Origin: Amphimedon queenslandica
Taxonomy: Eukaryota; Porifera; Demospongiae; Haplosclerida; Niphatidae
Direction of reading: 5' to 3'
Assembly: GCF_000090795.2 (NCBI RefSeq)
Contig: NW_003546286.1
Location: 160,541-224,540 of the forward strand
DNA length: 64,000 nucleotides
Positions within the stretch are counted from its first letter, which is position 1, and every line of letters starts with the position of its first letter. Of the stretch, positions 32,323-43,538 are shown piece after piece. The translations under genes and the position numbers were made by a program. The notes under the pieces were generated by a model. It searched no databases. It was not told the DNA's origin and saw only the letters and a list, made by a program, of their open reading frames with translations.

Positions 32323-34475
32323 TCATTGTCTTTGAATGAATCTTATCCTAATTGGATTCAATGGTCTTGTAAAAAGTTTCTCTTTAACTTTTATTTGAGC
32401 ACTGGGAGCTTCTATGCTCTCCATCTTGTAATTTTGACATAACTACAGAAAATAAGATCTCATGGTGTTTATGCAAAATGTGATACTTACTAGAGCTAGA
32501 AGAACTTTCATTTCAACTTCAGCAAACCTCCTTCCTTCATGTGTTTTATGATGAAATATGCACAATAGCACACTTTTATTACTTACCCCAACAGCTTTTA
32601 GGTCCAAGACCAAATGGCAGAATAGAAAATGAATGAATTTTATCTCTATTCCAACGGTCAGGATCGAAATCCAGTGGATTTTTGAAAAATCTTTCATTTC
32701 TTGAAACGGCCAATGTTGAGTACATCGTCAGTGTCTTAATTACCATTATCAGTGACTAATTGCATTGAATGCTTACTTGGGCTGGTATGTTGTATCCAAG
32801 CAAATTTACATCCTTTGTGACAGTTCTAATGTGATTAGGGCTTATAGGAGTTATTCTATAAACAATAACAAGAAATATTTTGTACTTTGCTTTTATATAT
32901 CAATAATTAAACCTTTGAGTTTCCTTGATTACACAACCAAGATAAGGCATCATCTGTAAAACTTCTCCACTGATTGCGTTTGTACTACCAAGAGCTGATG
33001 TCACCTGTTTGTATACCTTCTCCTGAATATCAGGACGTTTAGATAGCTCATAGAGCAAGTAGCTTGAATTAGATGATATCTGCATGTGTTAATGTAGTAA
33101 TTTACTATTAGAATATCTATTACCGTATCCAGTGCAGAAGCCATTAAGAAGATAGCAGACATTATTATCTCTTCTTTGCTCATTCTTCCTTCCTTTAGTA
33201 GCTGGTCCATTAGGCTGTACCCACTCTCGCTCTCTTGATGCAAATCAATGTACTTCCGACCAATACTGTAGAGATCATCTGTTGCTTTGCTTAGCGTTTT
33301 GACCATTTTTGAAGGGAAGTATTTGAATAAAGGCAGGGCTGTAATGAAGTCATCAATGGTGGATACAAGTGTAGAAAACCCCTCGTGGAATTTTTGAGTT
33401 TCGGGAAGAGAAGATTTAGTCGTGTCTATATCAGCTCCAAAAGTGAAGTATGCAGATGCTGTATACAAAAAATAAATTGAAATAAATCAAAATGAGTTAC
33501 CTTCCATGCTCCAGATTTTGATCAATGAGTGAATATCTTCTATGTAGCCATCATCATCAGTAGAGCTCTCACTGATATTTCTGATGAATCTCTCTGTTGC
33601 ACTGATAAAGCCAGGAATGTATTGATGCACGTTCTGAGGAAGAATCTGATTCTTATGCTTAGATCTTGCATTCCTCCATTCCTCCCCAGTCCTATATTAT
33701 GTAGATATGCCGGTATGTATCAAGTAAAATGTTTACTCAATATTGTCAAGAGTACATGATATTTAAAGTATTAAGTATTATCAAGAGTGGATAACTATCC
33801 ACTCTTGGTATTATGTACTCTTGATATTGTTGTGCTTCATTTATAGGGCTTTGTAAAAGGCCATAAGTGAACCACATCAATGGAGAGGTCAATAACTTTA
33901 ATTCATGGGTCCATTTCCATAGTAATGCCACAAAATTTGCAGCATGACTGATAATGAACAAAATTGCAAAAATATTTTTACGCTCTATAAAGCTTTAGCC
34001 TTGTATTTAGTATACTCTCTCAATTGCTGACTCACGTACAGAAAAACAAAAGGCGTTGGAAAATTCTTCTTCTTGTAGAACCATTGGAAATTAGCTGGTC
34101 CTGCAAATGTCCTGATGGGGTTGATGCCTTCAGCTCGATATACTGCCTCCATAGCATCAGGATCAGCAAAACAGACAACATTTTTTCCTGAACATGATAA
34201 TAATAATTTTTGCAAATGACCCGCAATTTTTAGAGCAGGAGTGTAATTTTGTGCGGGTTTTACTCACCTCCCGGGAACTCAAGCCTAAAAATTGGCCCCA
34301 AGTCCTGAAAATGCTTCAAGTAGAAATCGCTCAAGTTCCCCGGGCGCCTTCTTACTTGCAAATAGTGTCCCAAGAGTGGAAGTGAGCCAGCTGGCTTTGG
34401 AATATCTTTCAATGTCTTAATACTTAGAGCATGAGCGGTGCCCATGCACTTAGCAAACATTTTTGATAGAGCCAT
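32323..34475 (-). CDS. Cytochrome P450, mitochondrial-clan type
   Basis: Eight or more exons. The N-terminus reads MALSKMFAKCMGTAHALS, then the Pro-rich hinge DIPKPAGSLPLLGHYLQV, DLGPIFRLEFPGGKNVVCF, DPDAMEAVYRAEGINPIR, TGEEWRNARSKHKNQILPQN, I-helix LMASALDTISSNSSYLLYEL, K-helix ExxR in VIKETQR, RISPN-like TPISPNH, and the heme loop FGLGPKSCWGRRFAEVE with the axial Cys. The end is LFTRPLNPIRIRF. The order and wording (VYRAEG, DLLGY-like NLLGYNIPA) resemble CYP10/11/24/27-type enzymes, which are haem monooxygenases of the inner mitochondrial membrane fed by adrenodoxin. In the heme loop the usual Arg two before Cys is Lys. One middle exon (about 33842-33890, WFTYGLLQ) has no obvious GT donor; a small hairpin transposon sits just beyond it. 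The gene is head-to-head with the adhesion GPCR, 117 bp away. Confidence 0.88.
33747..33823. mobile_element. 77-bp hairpin transposon with 7-bp target duplication
   Basis: Nested palindromes: outer arms CAAGAGTACAT / ATGTACTCTTG and inner arms CAAGAGTGGATA / TATCCACTCTTG. It is flanked by ATATTGT on both sides (33740-33746 and 33824-33830), a perfect 7-bp duplication. It lies in a P450 intron. A 43-bp relative sits at 51353-51395. Confidence 0.8.
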
Positions 34476-34592
34476 TCCTGCGCTGCTCGGAGAACAACTA
34501 AAAAATGTTTTTAATTTATAATTGTGTGGGCGTTGAATAACAGAAGGGTGTGGCTCATATAATTTTCATGACAATACGCCCAGCAGTCGAAA
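34476..34592. promoter_or_regulatory. Divergent promoter P450 / adhesion GPCR
   Basis: 117 bp between opposed start codons. It contains GTGGGCGTTG and GGGTGTGGCT (KLF/Sp-like GGGYGTGG boxes) and an AT-rich patch TCATATAATTTT. No other gene fits here. Confidence 0.5.
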
Positions 34593-37500
34593 ATGTTGCT
34601 GTTGTTATTTGTCCTTCTTTCTTCTCTGCTGTCCCAAGCAACAGGAACATGTCCTAGTCCTCTCTCATCATGTTACTGTGGTGAAACTACAGTAATTTGC
34701 AATGATGCAGGAGTTGGTCTATCAGTAATTAAAGAAGCTTTAGTTAACAGCCAATTCAGAACCACAATCACTCTCTTGTGAGTTGAGAAGAATGTACACA
34801 CACTTACCTCTGATAATAGCAGCCATATTAAGGGAAGGGTAGGTAAAGCCATTATTTAAAATATTGCTCTTGTTTAACTTATTAATGTACAAGGTGCCAG
34901 AACCAAGTTGCAACTTTTAAGATGTGCAATACTTTTAACAGTAGTTTTGATATTTAGGAGCATTACTCATTTTACTGATACAGTTCTTCCTCAGTATTAT
35001 GTGACAGACTTTCCACAACTCCAGAATTTGTAAGTACTGTCATAATACTGCAAAAATTTCATTAAGTTAATGTAGGGTCCTACAGTCCGGACAATTGAAT
35101 ACTATTGTTCCTGGAGCCTTTGTGAATGCATCTAATCTTCAACAAATGTAAGTTGATGTTATTTGGTAAAGTAGATGAAATACACATTTTTCCGGCAGTG
35201 ATCTTCGTAACAATCGTTTGACATGGATATCGGGTGAAATGTTTGAAGGTGTAACATCAAATTTGACGAGACTGTAAGCTAGTCAATGTGGTCTTATATG
35301 TTATTATTATTGTTTTATAATTTACAGCCAACTCAATAACAATATGATATCACAACTTTTCAGTGATTTAGTATCAATTTTCAATCTAATGCCAAATATG
35401 GCAGGAAGTCAAATGTGAGTTCTTGCAATTCGACGTTTTATCAACTATTATGTCATTTTAGATCTTTGAATGGAAACAATTTGAATTGCTCATGTCAACT
35501 TCAATGGCTCAACGATTTCATAATTTTTGGTAATTCACGGTCCATTAATGGAGCAACATGTACCTATTCAAATGGATCAAGTCATGTTCTGGGAACTGTG
35601 GGTTTAAACTTCACTGAATGCTTAGGTAATTATTCACATTGTTCCATAAATGTTTACATTTCATGTAGACTTGTGCTCACTGGAGTATTACAGCTGTCCT
35701 GCAAACACAACTTGCATTCCAGTACAGCAAAACAAAACATATGAATGCATGGCTGAGCAGCAGATAACACCATCACCTTCCATGTTGGAATCGCCTTCTA
35801 TGTCAGTCCTTTCTTCATCGCTCTTTCCATTACCATCTCTCTCCCTCTCATCACTGGTTTCAACTGAACTCTCATCATTTCTACTCATATCAAGTACAGA
35901 GACTAGTCCTTCTTTGTCTTCGTATACATCATTATTGTCCTCATATGGATCCACATCATCAAACTCGGTCCATTCATCATCATTATCATTGTCATCATCA
36001 TCATCATCATTGTCATCATCATCATCATCATTATCATCCTCTACTAGTACTCCTAGTCCTACAATGACACCAGTTCCATTGTGCTCTATGGAGCAATGCC
36101 AAGTAAACCAGGAGTGCATGGACTTTGGTTGCAGTTGCTTAAAATGTCAATGCGTCTATCCATATGTTCAGACTTTAAATGGAACGTGTAGCGAGTCGTC
36201 TGTTGCTCCTTTATACTGCGAGACTGATCAAGCATTTGGACTGATGTGGCCTCGAGTGAGCTATGGTAGCACTGTTTCTTTGCCTTGTTGCTCATCAGTC
36301 AATTCTGAATGTAAGCGAATGTATATTTAGAATAATTACTGCATTTGTAATTATTGGTAGGCAAAACTGCTAATAGAACATGCCAGTTTAGTGGCCAGTG
36401 GAGCTCTGTTGTTGGACCTAAGTGTGTTTCCCCAGCAATCCACAGTCTATCATCATATGTATGTATTTATATTAACAGTATATACTATTAATTACCGCTC
36501 ACATCTACTTACAGCTGATGGTGAATACATCAGTTGATGTAGCTGCTCTTTCTCAAGGGATACTTGCAGCAGTTCAATCTGAATCTCTCCTGCCAGGAGA
36601 CCTGCCATATCTCTCTGACATCATACTCCAAATTGCAAGCTATGCTAGCACAATTACAAGCACCGAAACTGTTCAAGTATACTACAATAATAATGGAATT
36701 GTGTTATAATATAATTTTCTTATTTATAAATGTAGGCAATCATAGAAAGTGTCAGTCAGTTGTTGAGTGATTCATACTATAGCACATGGCAGGAAGTTGA
36801 AATGGTATGCATATTTATGTTGTTTCTATTAGTGATATACTATATTTGTAACAATAGCCTTCTCAGTCAATCACAAAGTTGTTCAATGCAGTTGAGCAGC
36901 TTGGATTCAACTTGCCACTCTCAAACGGGTCCCTCAATATCAGCACTGATAATTTGGGTAAGGCAATTATTACCATCACTCCTCTTGTTTTATAAACCTC
37001 CATTTTATAGTTCTTGTAGTTTTATCTCCATCGGGAAGTGAGATGGGGTGGAACTTTTCCTCGAATCTGTTACAAAACCACACAGGAGGCGTGAGCTCCA
37101 TTTTCCTCCCAGGATCAATCTTGATGGACATTTTTGGAGATCAGAACCTCTCAGATTGCGATGTGAGGCTTGTAGTCTCAATGTGGGACATTGACAATCG
37201 ACTATTAGAAGTCAATTCATCCAATGAATCATCAACCCCATCACCCCTGGTACACGGAAGATGGTAAGTTGTACTCATATATCATCCATTATATCATGCT
37301 ATGTGTATAGTGATTGGGGATCAACAGGTAGTTCTGTATCAGAGGTGGTCATGGTTAACAGTATAGTCATAACTGCATCAGTTTATAGCTCAAACTGTTC
37401 ACTCAATAGAACTCGGTTTAGTGAGCCAGTCAGAATAACTTTGCACCATACGAACACTACCCTTGACAATCCATCGTGCTCTTTTCTTGATCCTGCCAAT

Positions 37501-40193
37501 GATAGGTATATGCTCATGACTAACTTTGTTTGTATTATAAATATATTTGCATATGATTCCTGCAGAGGTGATGGCTGGATAGATGATGGCTGTCGTGTTG
37601 ACACAGTTCACTCAGGAAGCAACTTCACTGTCTGCAATTGCTATCACTTGACAACGTTTGCTCTCTTAATGAGTCCAACAGGAGCTGCTGTGAGTTCCTT
37701 GCTAATAAATAAATGGATTGAAATTGTCTTCTTATATGCAGACTGTAAACCAACCACTTCTTATAGCCACTAAAGTTGGGCTCTGTCTATCAATCACTGC
37801 ACTATTTATAACAATAATACTTCTCTTTTCTTTGAAGTGGGTTCTTCATGCATATACAGTAATGCTAGAGCTATGATTCTTTATGCAATAGGATTGAGAA
37901 CGAGCTTAATCAAATCCATCGTCAGCTAGCATTGGCACTTTGTCTGAGTCAGCTCATCTTTCTTGTGGGTGTAGACAGGACCTCTGTTCCTTCTCCTGAC
38001 ATTCTCTGCACATTCATTGCAGGCCTACTACATTACCTGCTTCTCTGTACATTCTCCTGGCAGCTAGTGGAGGGGGTCCATCTCTACCTGTTTATTGTCA
38101 GAGTCTTTTATAACAAAAAAGTAGTTTGGTTGTACTATCCACTAGCATGGGGTAAGAATATTGAGTATAGAATACTCTAGTTACTGTGATATGATTGTAG
38201 GTATACCATTGGTTATAGTTGGGATTACAATGGGTGTCAATTTCTGTGACTATGGCTCAATGCACTAGTGAGTAATTATGTTTACATTACATTACAGCTA
38301 TTATGCATACATTGCATAGTTGTTGGATCACTAATGGGAACGGAGCACTCTGGGCCTTTCACATTCCAGTCATTATAGTAATAATTGTAAGTAAAAGTCA
38401 AGAGATTTTAGTTGGTATTATAATGGTCTTTTCTCTCGTTAGATCAATTTCATAGTATTACTTGCAGTGTCAGTAGTTGTGGCTAGAGCGAGCAAGAGGA
38501 AAGACCCAAACAGATGCACTTTATGGTAATATATAAATAAAACAATGTATCAATCTTCATTTCTTTGTTTGATGCTTCAGCTCATTGCTACAAGCATCAG
38601 TTATACTGGTACCCACTCTTGGTCTAACTTGGGTACTTGGGTTTTTTGTCGTTGGTACTGACTTGTACTCGACTATAGTCGAATGGATATTCTTTGTGTG
38701 TACTACAATGCAGGGACTGACCCTATTCGTTATACATTGTCTGATTAGCACGGAGGTAAGAAAAAAAGAAATAGAGAGAGTGATAAATTTTATTTTATGC
38801 TTAGGTTCGAACTGCTTTCCTCCGTGCCATCGGTTGTCATCAAGCTGCACGAAAGCAGAAATCAGTTTTTGAATTAAAACCATCAGCTGCTCTGAGCTCC
38901 ATTGCCAACTCAGCTGAGCAATGGAGGAGACGAGTCTCCCTTGGAGGAAGCAGAAGAGGCAGTATGGATCCTCCTGCTTCATCATTCCATCCAGCACCTG
39001 GTCCAAATAATAAAGAGGTACGTGCGTGCATCCAGTAATTGGAATTTTGTTGTTGTATCTGCATGAGAACTGATGTGCTGTTAATGTGAGGTTATGGGAT
39101 GCAGTGATTTGCAGAGTTCACTATGCCACACAACCAAGGTCATGAGCTATGAATTTTGATATGTTGATTCATGTGATGGTCAAGGTTCAGTTGATGACTC
39201 CCATGAATAACTTTAGTTTATACTATGGGTTGTGTCCTCTGATTGTGTCCTGCATACCAAAGCATTGAGTTTGTACTCATGAATACAACTATCAGAGTTA
39301 TCTCATTTACACACTTACTGTTATTGTTTATTGAACAGGTGAATGCTTATCTGATTGCAAAAGCATTGTATAAGCTTGAAGAGGAAAGCGTGGAAGGTAT
39401 AATTAATTTTATTTAAGCCTTTCACTTTACCATCTGCACATTAATAGATCCATCAATGTTTAGCCAGTCTGCTACAGGAACACCGAGAAAAAATAACAAT
39501 AATAAAACCTCAAAAGTCCGTTTTGAGAATGAGGAGGATGCAAGTAGCGATACAGAGAGCTGCAAGGATGACATGCTAATGAAAGGTCTACTCCAAGCAG
39601 AAGATATCAGCCGACTGACCAGCATAGCTGCATTGGCAGGGTTTAAAGTTGAGATTGAAACAAGCGAGACTGAAAGTGTTGCTAATGCAGGGGCTAGTGC
39701 TATAAGCGTTGAACAAAGCTCATCCGAAGTGACTTTAAAGACTCCTTTACTTCAGGCGCAATCAACTAAAGGCCCAGCAAATGGTGACTTGTTGTCTATA
39801 AACAAAGAAGAATCAATAGATATTGAAACGTTGTGTAAAAGTGATGAAGATGATGACAAAAATCAGGAGACAAGCACTGATGAAAAAATAGCAGATGATG
39901 AAGCCAGTGAAGATAAACAGGATGAAACTGTTGATGAAACTGTCAATAAAATTTGTGATGAAACTGTTGATGAAACTAATGTACTACAAGAGGAGGAAGA
40001 GAGCAAAGATCATGAAAGAAACTCAAACTGTCCTTCAGAAGAGTTCGAACTAATTTCCATTCCAGACCCAAATGAATTGGTACTGAATGAACCTCATAAC
40101 AACGAAGAGGTTCTCGTACATGTGAACGTTGATACCAGTGGGGCTACTGTCATCACAAATGCTAATTTTAACAATGAACTGCCAAATGAATGA
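34593..40193 (+). CDS. Adhesion-class GPCR with LRR, EGF-like and hormone-receptor modules
   Basis: Roughly 20 exons. Signal peptide MLLLLFVLLSSLLSQATG, Cys-rich LRRNT (CPSPLSSCYCGETTVICND), several LRRs (NLQQMDLRNNRLTWISGEMF), LRRCT (LNGNNLNCSCQLQWLND), an EGF-like piece, a Ser-rich TCA-coded linker (35780-36040), then a Cys-rich HRM-like region (SLPCCSSVN ... TCQFSGQWSSVVGPKC). A GAIN region ends in the GPS: RGDGWIDDGCRVDT, CNCYHLTTFALLM, with a canonical His-Leu|Thr cleavage site. Seven helices follow (for example LLQASVILVPTLGLTWVLGF, then VCTTMQGLTLFVIHCLIS). The long acidic cytoplasmic tail (39450-40193) has TSKVRFENEED, an RVxF-like PP1 docking motif. The ligand is unknown. Such receptors couple adhesion to G-protein signalling. 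The closest vertebrate groups are ADGRA or ADGRL, but the LRR+EGF+HRM combination is not an exact match to either. Confidence 0.88.
35965..36040. repeat. (TCA)n coding microsatellite
   Basis: TCATCATCATTG repeats encode part of the Ser-rich extracellular linker of the adhesion GPCR. The complementary strand reads as poly-Asp and is not a gene. Confidence 0.9.
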
Positions 40194-40548
40194 AAAGCTA
40201 TAAAAGTTTAAGTGTTGCATGTAGATATTCAGAAATCTACAATCACTGTTGTAGCTATAGTTAATGTGAATAGTGTGTTTAAAAAATTATTTTGTGATAC
40301 AGTCATTCAAATATCCACAACAATGATGATTGCCTATCACTCAACTGTTGAAAGGTACAACACATTGAATAGCCTATACTTCCTGCTACATCCTGCATGA
40401 ATGAATACGAATTGACCTTTCGTTGATCTTAAAAATTCATTGCAATAATTCAATAAAAATTAACAAAATGATAAATCAATCGCAAATTATTATTATTATT
40501 TCAACAATGCTTCACAAGGCTGAGATTTATAATAGAACCTATCATTGA
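40194..40548. other. Tail-to-tail spacer adhesion GPCR / ARFGAP1
   Basis: 355 bp of AT-rich sequence with AATAAA at about 40451 and a short (ATT)n run. No gene was seen. Confidence 0.6.
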
Positions 40549-43246
40549 CTAATCAGATTTTCTGTTGGAGGATGAGGAGTCCCAGCCCCAATTGTCCCCC
40601 CAGCCATCCCAATCCCCACCACCAGAAGATACTGTCTCCTTTTTCCCTTTGCTAGACTTTTTAGAAGTAGTGCTATCGGAGGGAGGAGCGTCTGAGTTGA
40701 AATCAATCAGTAAGTCTTGGGTTGGTTCATTTTTAATCACAGGGGTATCCTCTTCATCGAAATCAATTAAGAGATTTTTCTTTGTTGATTGAACTCTCTC
40801 CTCCTCTTCTTCCTCCTCCTCCTCTTCTTCCTCCTCCTCCTCTTCTTCCTCCTCCTCCTCTTCCTCTTCCCTTTCTTCATGATTGTCCTCTTCTTGTTGA
40901 TTCTCTCTCCCTTCCTCTGTCTTGAAACTACTTTGAATCCAGTTTGAAAAACCGGTCCAACCTTTCTCTCCCGATACTTTGACCTTAATAAAGCAACAGA
41001 TAATGTTACTGATATACACGTAGGATATCCCACAAAGCAAGCTAAGTGAGCTAAACAGCATGCTCCATGACGAGCTGACAAGCAGAAGCAGGTACATGTT
41101 ATCTTTGTAGTAACTTTAAAAATTCATAAAAAATCCAATTTTGATCGGAATCCACTCAAACTTTCTACAAAGCACAAGTACATGTATATGTATCAGAAAA
41201 AAATATAAAAATGGAGAATTCTCTCCTAGTCATTTTTGGCGAAATTTGGCCAAAGACCCTGTACTATAGTACAGGGACTTTGGCCTGATTTTGGAGTAAC
41301 TTTTAAAATTCGTAAAAAATTCAATTTTGATCGGAATCAGCTCAAACTTTCTACACAACATAAGAACATGTATATGCATCAGAAAATTTTATAAAAAAGA
41401 AATTTCTCTCCTAGTCATTTTTGGCAAAATTTAGCCAAATACCAAAAGGCTATAGCCTTTGGTTGTTTGCCCAATTACCCAGTATAGTACATGTACATGT
41501 ACAATTGTGTTTGGTGTACCTTAGTAGCAAATTGACTGGCAGATGAAGACATGTCAGTCCACAAGTGACCCTCTTGTGCCTTCTGTCTGGTTGGTTGTAT
41601 AACTGAATCATTCACATAGTGTCCAAATTTGCTCGCCTATCAAATATAACAACAAGTTATCCATCAGATGCAGTATGCATGAGCCACCTGTGCTGCCGAG
41701 GGCTTGAGGACATTCTGATTGACAGTAGAGCCAAACTTTGAGAGACCTTGTCCGGTTTGTGATGCTAAACTAGAAGCACCAGAACTAAATGAACTCCAGC
41801 CCTGAGAGAAAGAAAAAAAAGAGAAAAAATCAAAATAATAGTTGTAAAAATAAAAACTTCAAAATGTAAATTACAGAGATGGGACCAACAATTATACACA
41901 ATAAATAATCATCTCTCTCTAATTATTAACAAGTACATGTACATCTAACTCACTGATTGTAATGTATTCCAAAAATCTGATCCTTGTTCTTCTTCAGTCC
42001 TCCTCTCATAGTTAGGATTACCAAATCCAACATATTTACTAGCAGTGGTACTGCAAAATAAAGAATTACATGTACATGTACATACATATCAGATACATTT
42101 CTGATAAAAATTAATGTCAGGAAATTTAGAGCATTTTCTACATGCACTTATGGTACATGTACATTACATGGTTAAAAAATTCTGACAATAAAATTCCTGT
42201 TTCATTTAAAATTGTAAAAGAGTCTCACCTTTCCTCACTGCCATTGCCAGTTTGATAGCTAGAGAGTGAGGCCGGGTCTTCCTCTCTTCTCCTCTCACTG
42301 CTCCTTTGCTTTCTTCCTACCTTTTGCGAACTATCAGTGTCGTTTAGGAAATCCTCTAAATCCTGATCACCTTCAAGATCACTGAACAAAGAAAGAAAGA
42401 GAATGAGAGGGTGGGGAAGGATAAAAATGACTCACATTGACTCAAGGCGACTGCTAGGGACTGGGTCTGGCTCTGCTTGCTTCTGTTTCCTTGATGACTT
42501 CTTCTTTTGATGTCTTGCAGCCGATTTCTCTTCACTCCATTCTCCACCCTCGGATAAGCACAAGATCTACATGTACACGTACATAAAATTGTAAAAAAAA
42601 TGCAATAGAGAGAAAAGCAAAATATTTACTACAAACGGTCGGAGTAGCATTAATTTTGTATTTACGATCTAAAGAAAATTTCACTACGGGTTTATTACCT
42701 TATCTCTGTAGAGTGCAGCTGTTCTTGTGTTGTATTTGTCACTGAGACTCATTCCTCTCTGAACCTCTCCATGACTATCAAAAAACTGTCTCGCCTTTTT
42801 GTTCCCACCCACCTAAACAAACAGCCATTATGATTACAAAAAATAATAATAAATTTACTCTTGATTATATATACCTTCATTTTCTCAAGTTCAGAGTCTT
42901 TCCATTTGTCCATTGTAGTCGATCGGACAAAACTGCAAAATAAATGGAATGTGATTAATAATTCAAAACCACGCCCACATTAATTAATTTTTGGTAAGAG
43001 GGTGGTCATGTACCTAACATGAGTCCCTAAGCTCCGATGCTTCCCGGAACACTCAAGACAAATAAAAATACCATAACTGACAGACACCCACTGAGGATTG
43101 ACAGCACCACACTCAAAACAGGCCTATAAAATGGAGAGAAAAGACAGAAAAATGGTTCAATATTACACTAGCTCCTTCAATCTTACATTGTTGTCTTGTT
43201 TTCCTCTCAAAGCTTGTAGTGCTCGCTTTGTTTCAGGACTAGCCAT
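40549..43246 (-). CDS. ARFGAP1: ARFGAP1-type Arf GTPase-activating protein
   Basis: About ten exons. It starts [20 protein letters not shown], then the ArfGAP zinc finger: [17 protein letters not shown] and [19 protein letters not shown] (C-x2-C-x16-C-x2-C) with the arginine-finger context, and [19 protein letters not shown]. Downstream, [17 protein letters not shown] and [18 protein letters not shown] are rich in Ser/Gly and bulky hydrophobics, as in ALPS curvature-sensing helices of ARFGAP1. The tail has an unbroken Glu run of about 29 residues and a Trp-rich end ([15 protein letters not shown]). ARFGAP1 promotes GTP hydrolysis by Arf1 on COPI-coated Golgi membranes. One intron (41030-41480 region) carries transposon copy 7. 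The start is head-to-head with the GH63 gene, 292 bp away. Confidence 0.93.
41025..41480. mobile_element. 187-bp-unit MITE, about two units (copy 7)
   Basis: Begins with ATATCCCACAAAGC and AAGTGAGCTAAACAGCATG, the same terminal module as copy 3. One palindrome CCCTGTACTATAGTACAGGG lies at about 41259-41278. The second unit ends in a different palindrome, AAAGGCTATAGCCTTT, at about 41444. It lies in an ARFGAP1 intron. Confidence 0.72.
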
Positions 43247-43538
43247 TCTCTTTATACGTTTATATATACAGTGAGGGAGACAGAGAGGGGAGAATCTGAA
43301 AATAAAAGACAAAGAGAAACCTAGAGACCGCCTCCTTTGACAGCCACACCTCTAACTAGTTATGACAGTTCATTAAAAATTTATGCGCATGCGCACAAAG
43401 TGAAAGAAAAGAAGGTGTGTCTGATGGGAGGGGCGAGTTAAATTTAACCACGCCCCTACAGCTAGGGGCATAATTATTTTTGGTGAATGGTGGTTCCATT
43501 TCATGCATTTTCCAGTCTCTTGCAAGGTTTGAGCTATT
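43247..43538. promoter_or_regulatory. Divergent promoter ARFGAP1 / GH63 with NRF-1 palindrome
   Basis: 292 bp between opposed starts. It contains the perfect NRF-1 site TGCGCATGCGCA at 43384-43395 and CCACGCCCC (43449-43457), a KLF/Sp-like box. No TATA box was recognised. Confidence 0.65.
43384..43395. promoter_or_regulatory. Perfect NRF-1 palindrome
   Basis: TGCGCATGCGCA, identical to the one in the NDUFV2/EEF1G promoter, placed 138 bp from the ARFGAP1 start and 143 bp from the GH63 start. Confidence 0.75.

Noticed and set aside
31646-32326. Longer N-terminus for the CRT-like protein extending through a CT microsatellite
   Set aside because: The extension is Arg-Glu repeat sequence and lacks conservation; the ATG at 32125 begins the plausible protein.
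35688-36119. Poly-Asp protein on the minus strand
   Set aside because: It is the complement of the (TCA)n Ser-rich linker of the adhesion GPCR.
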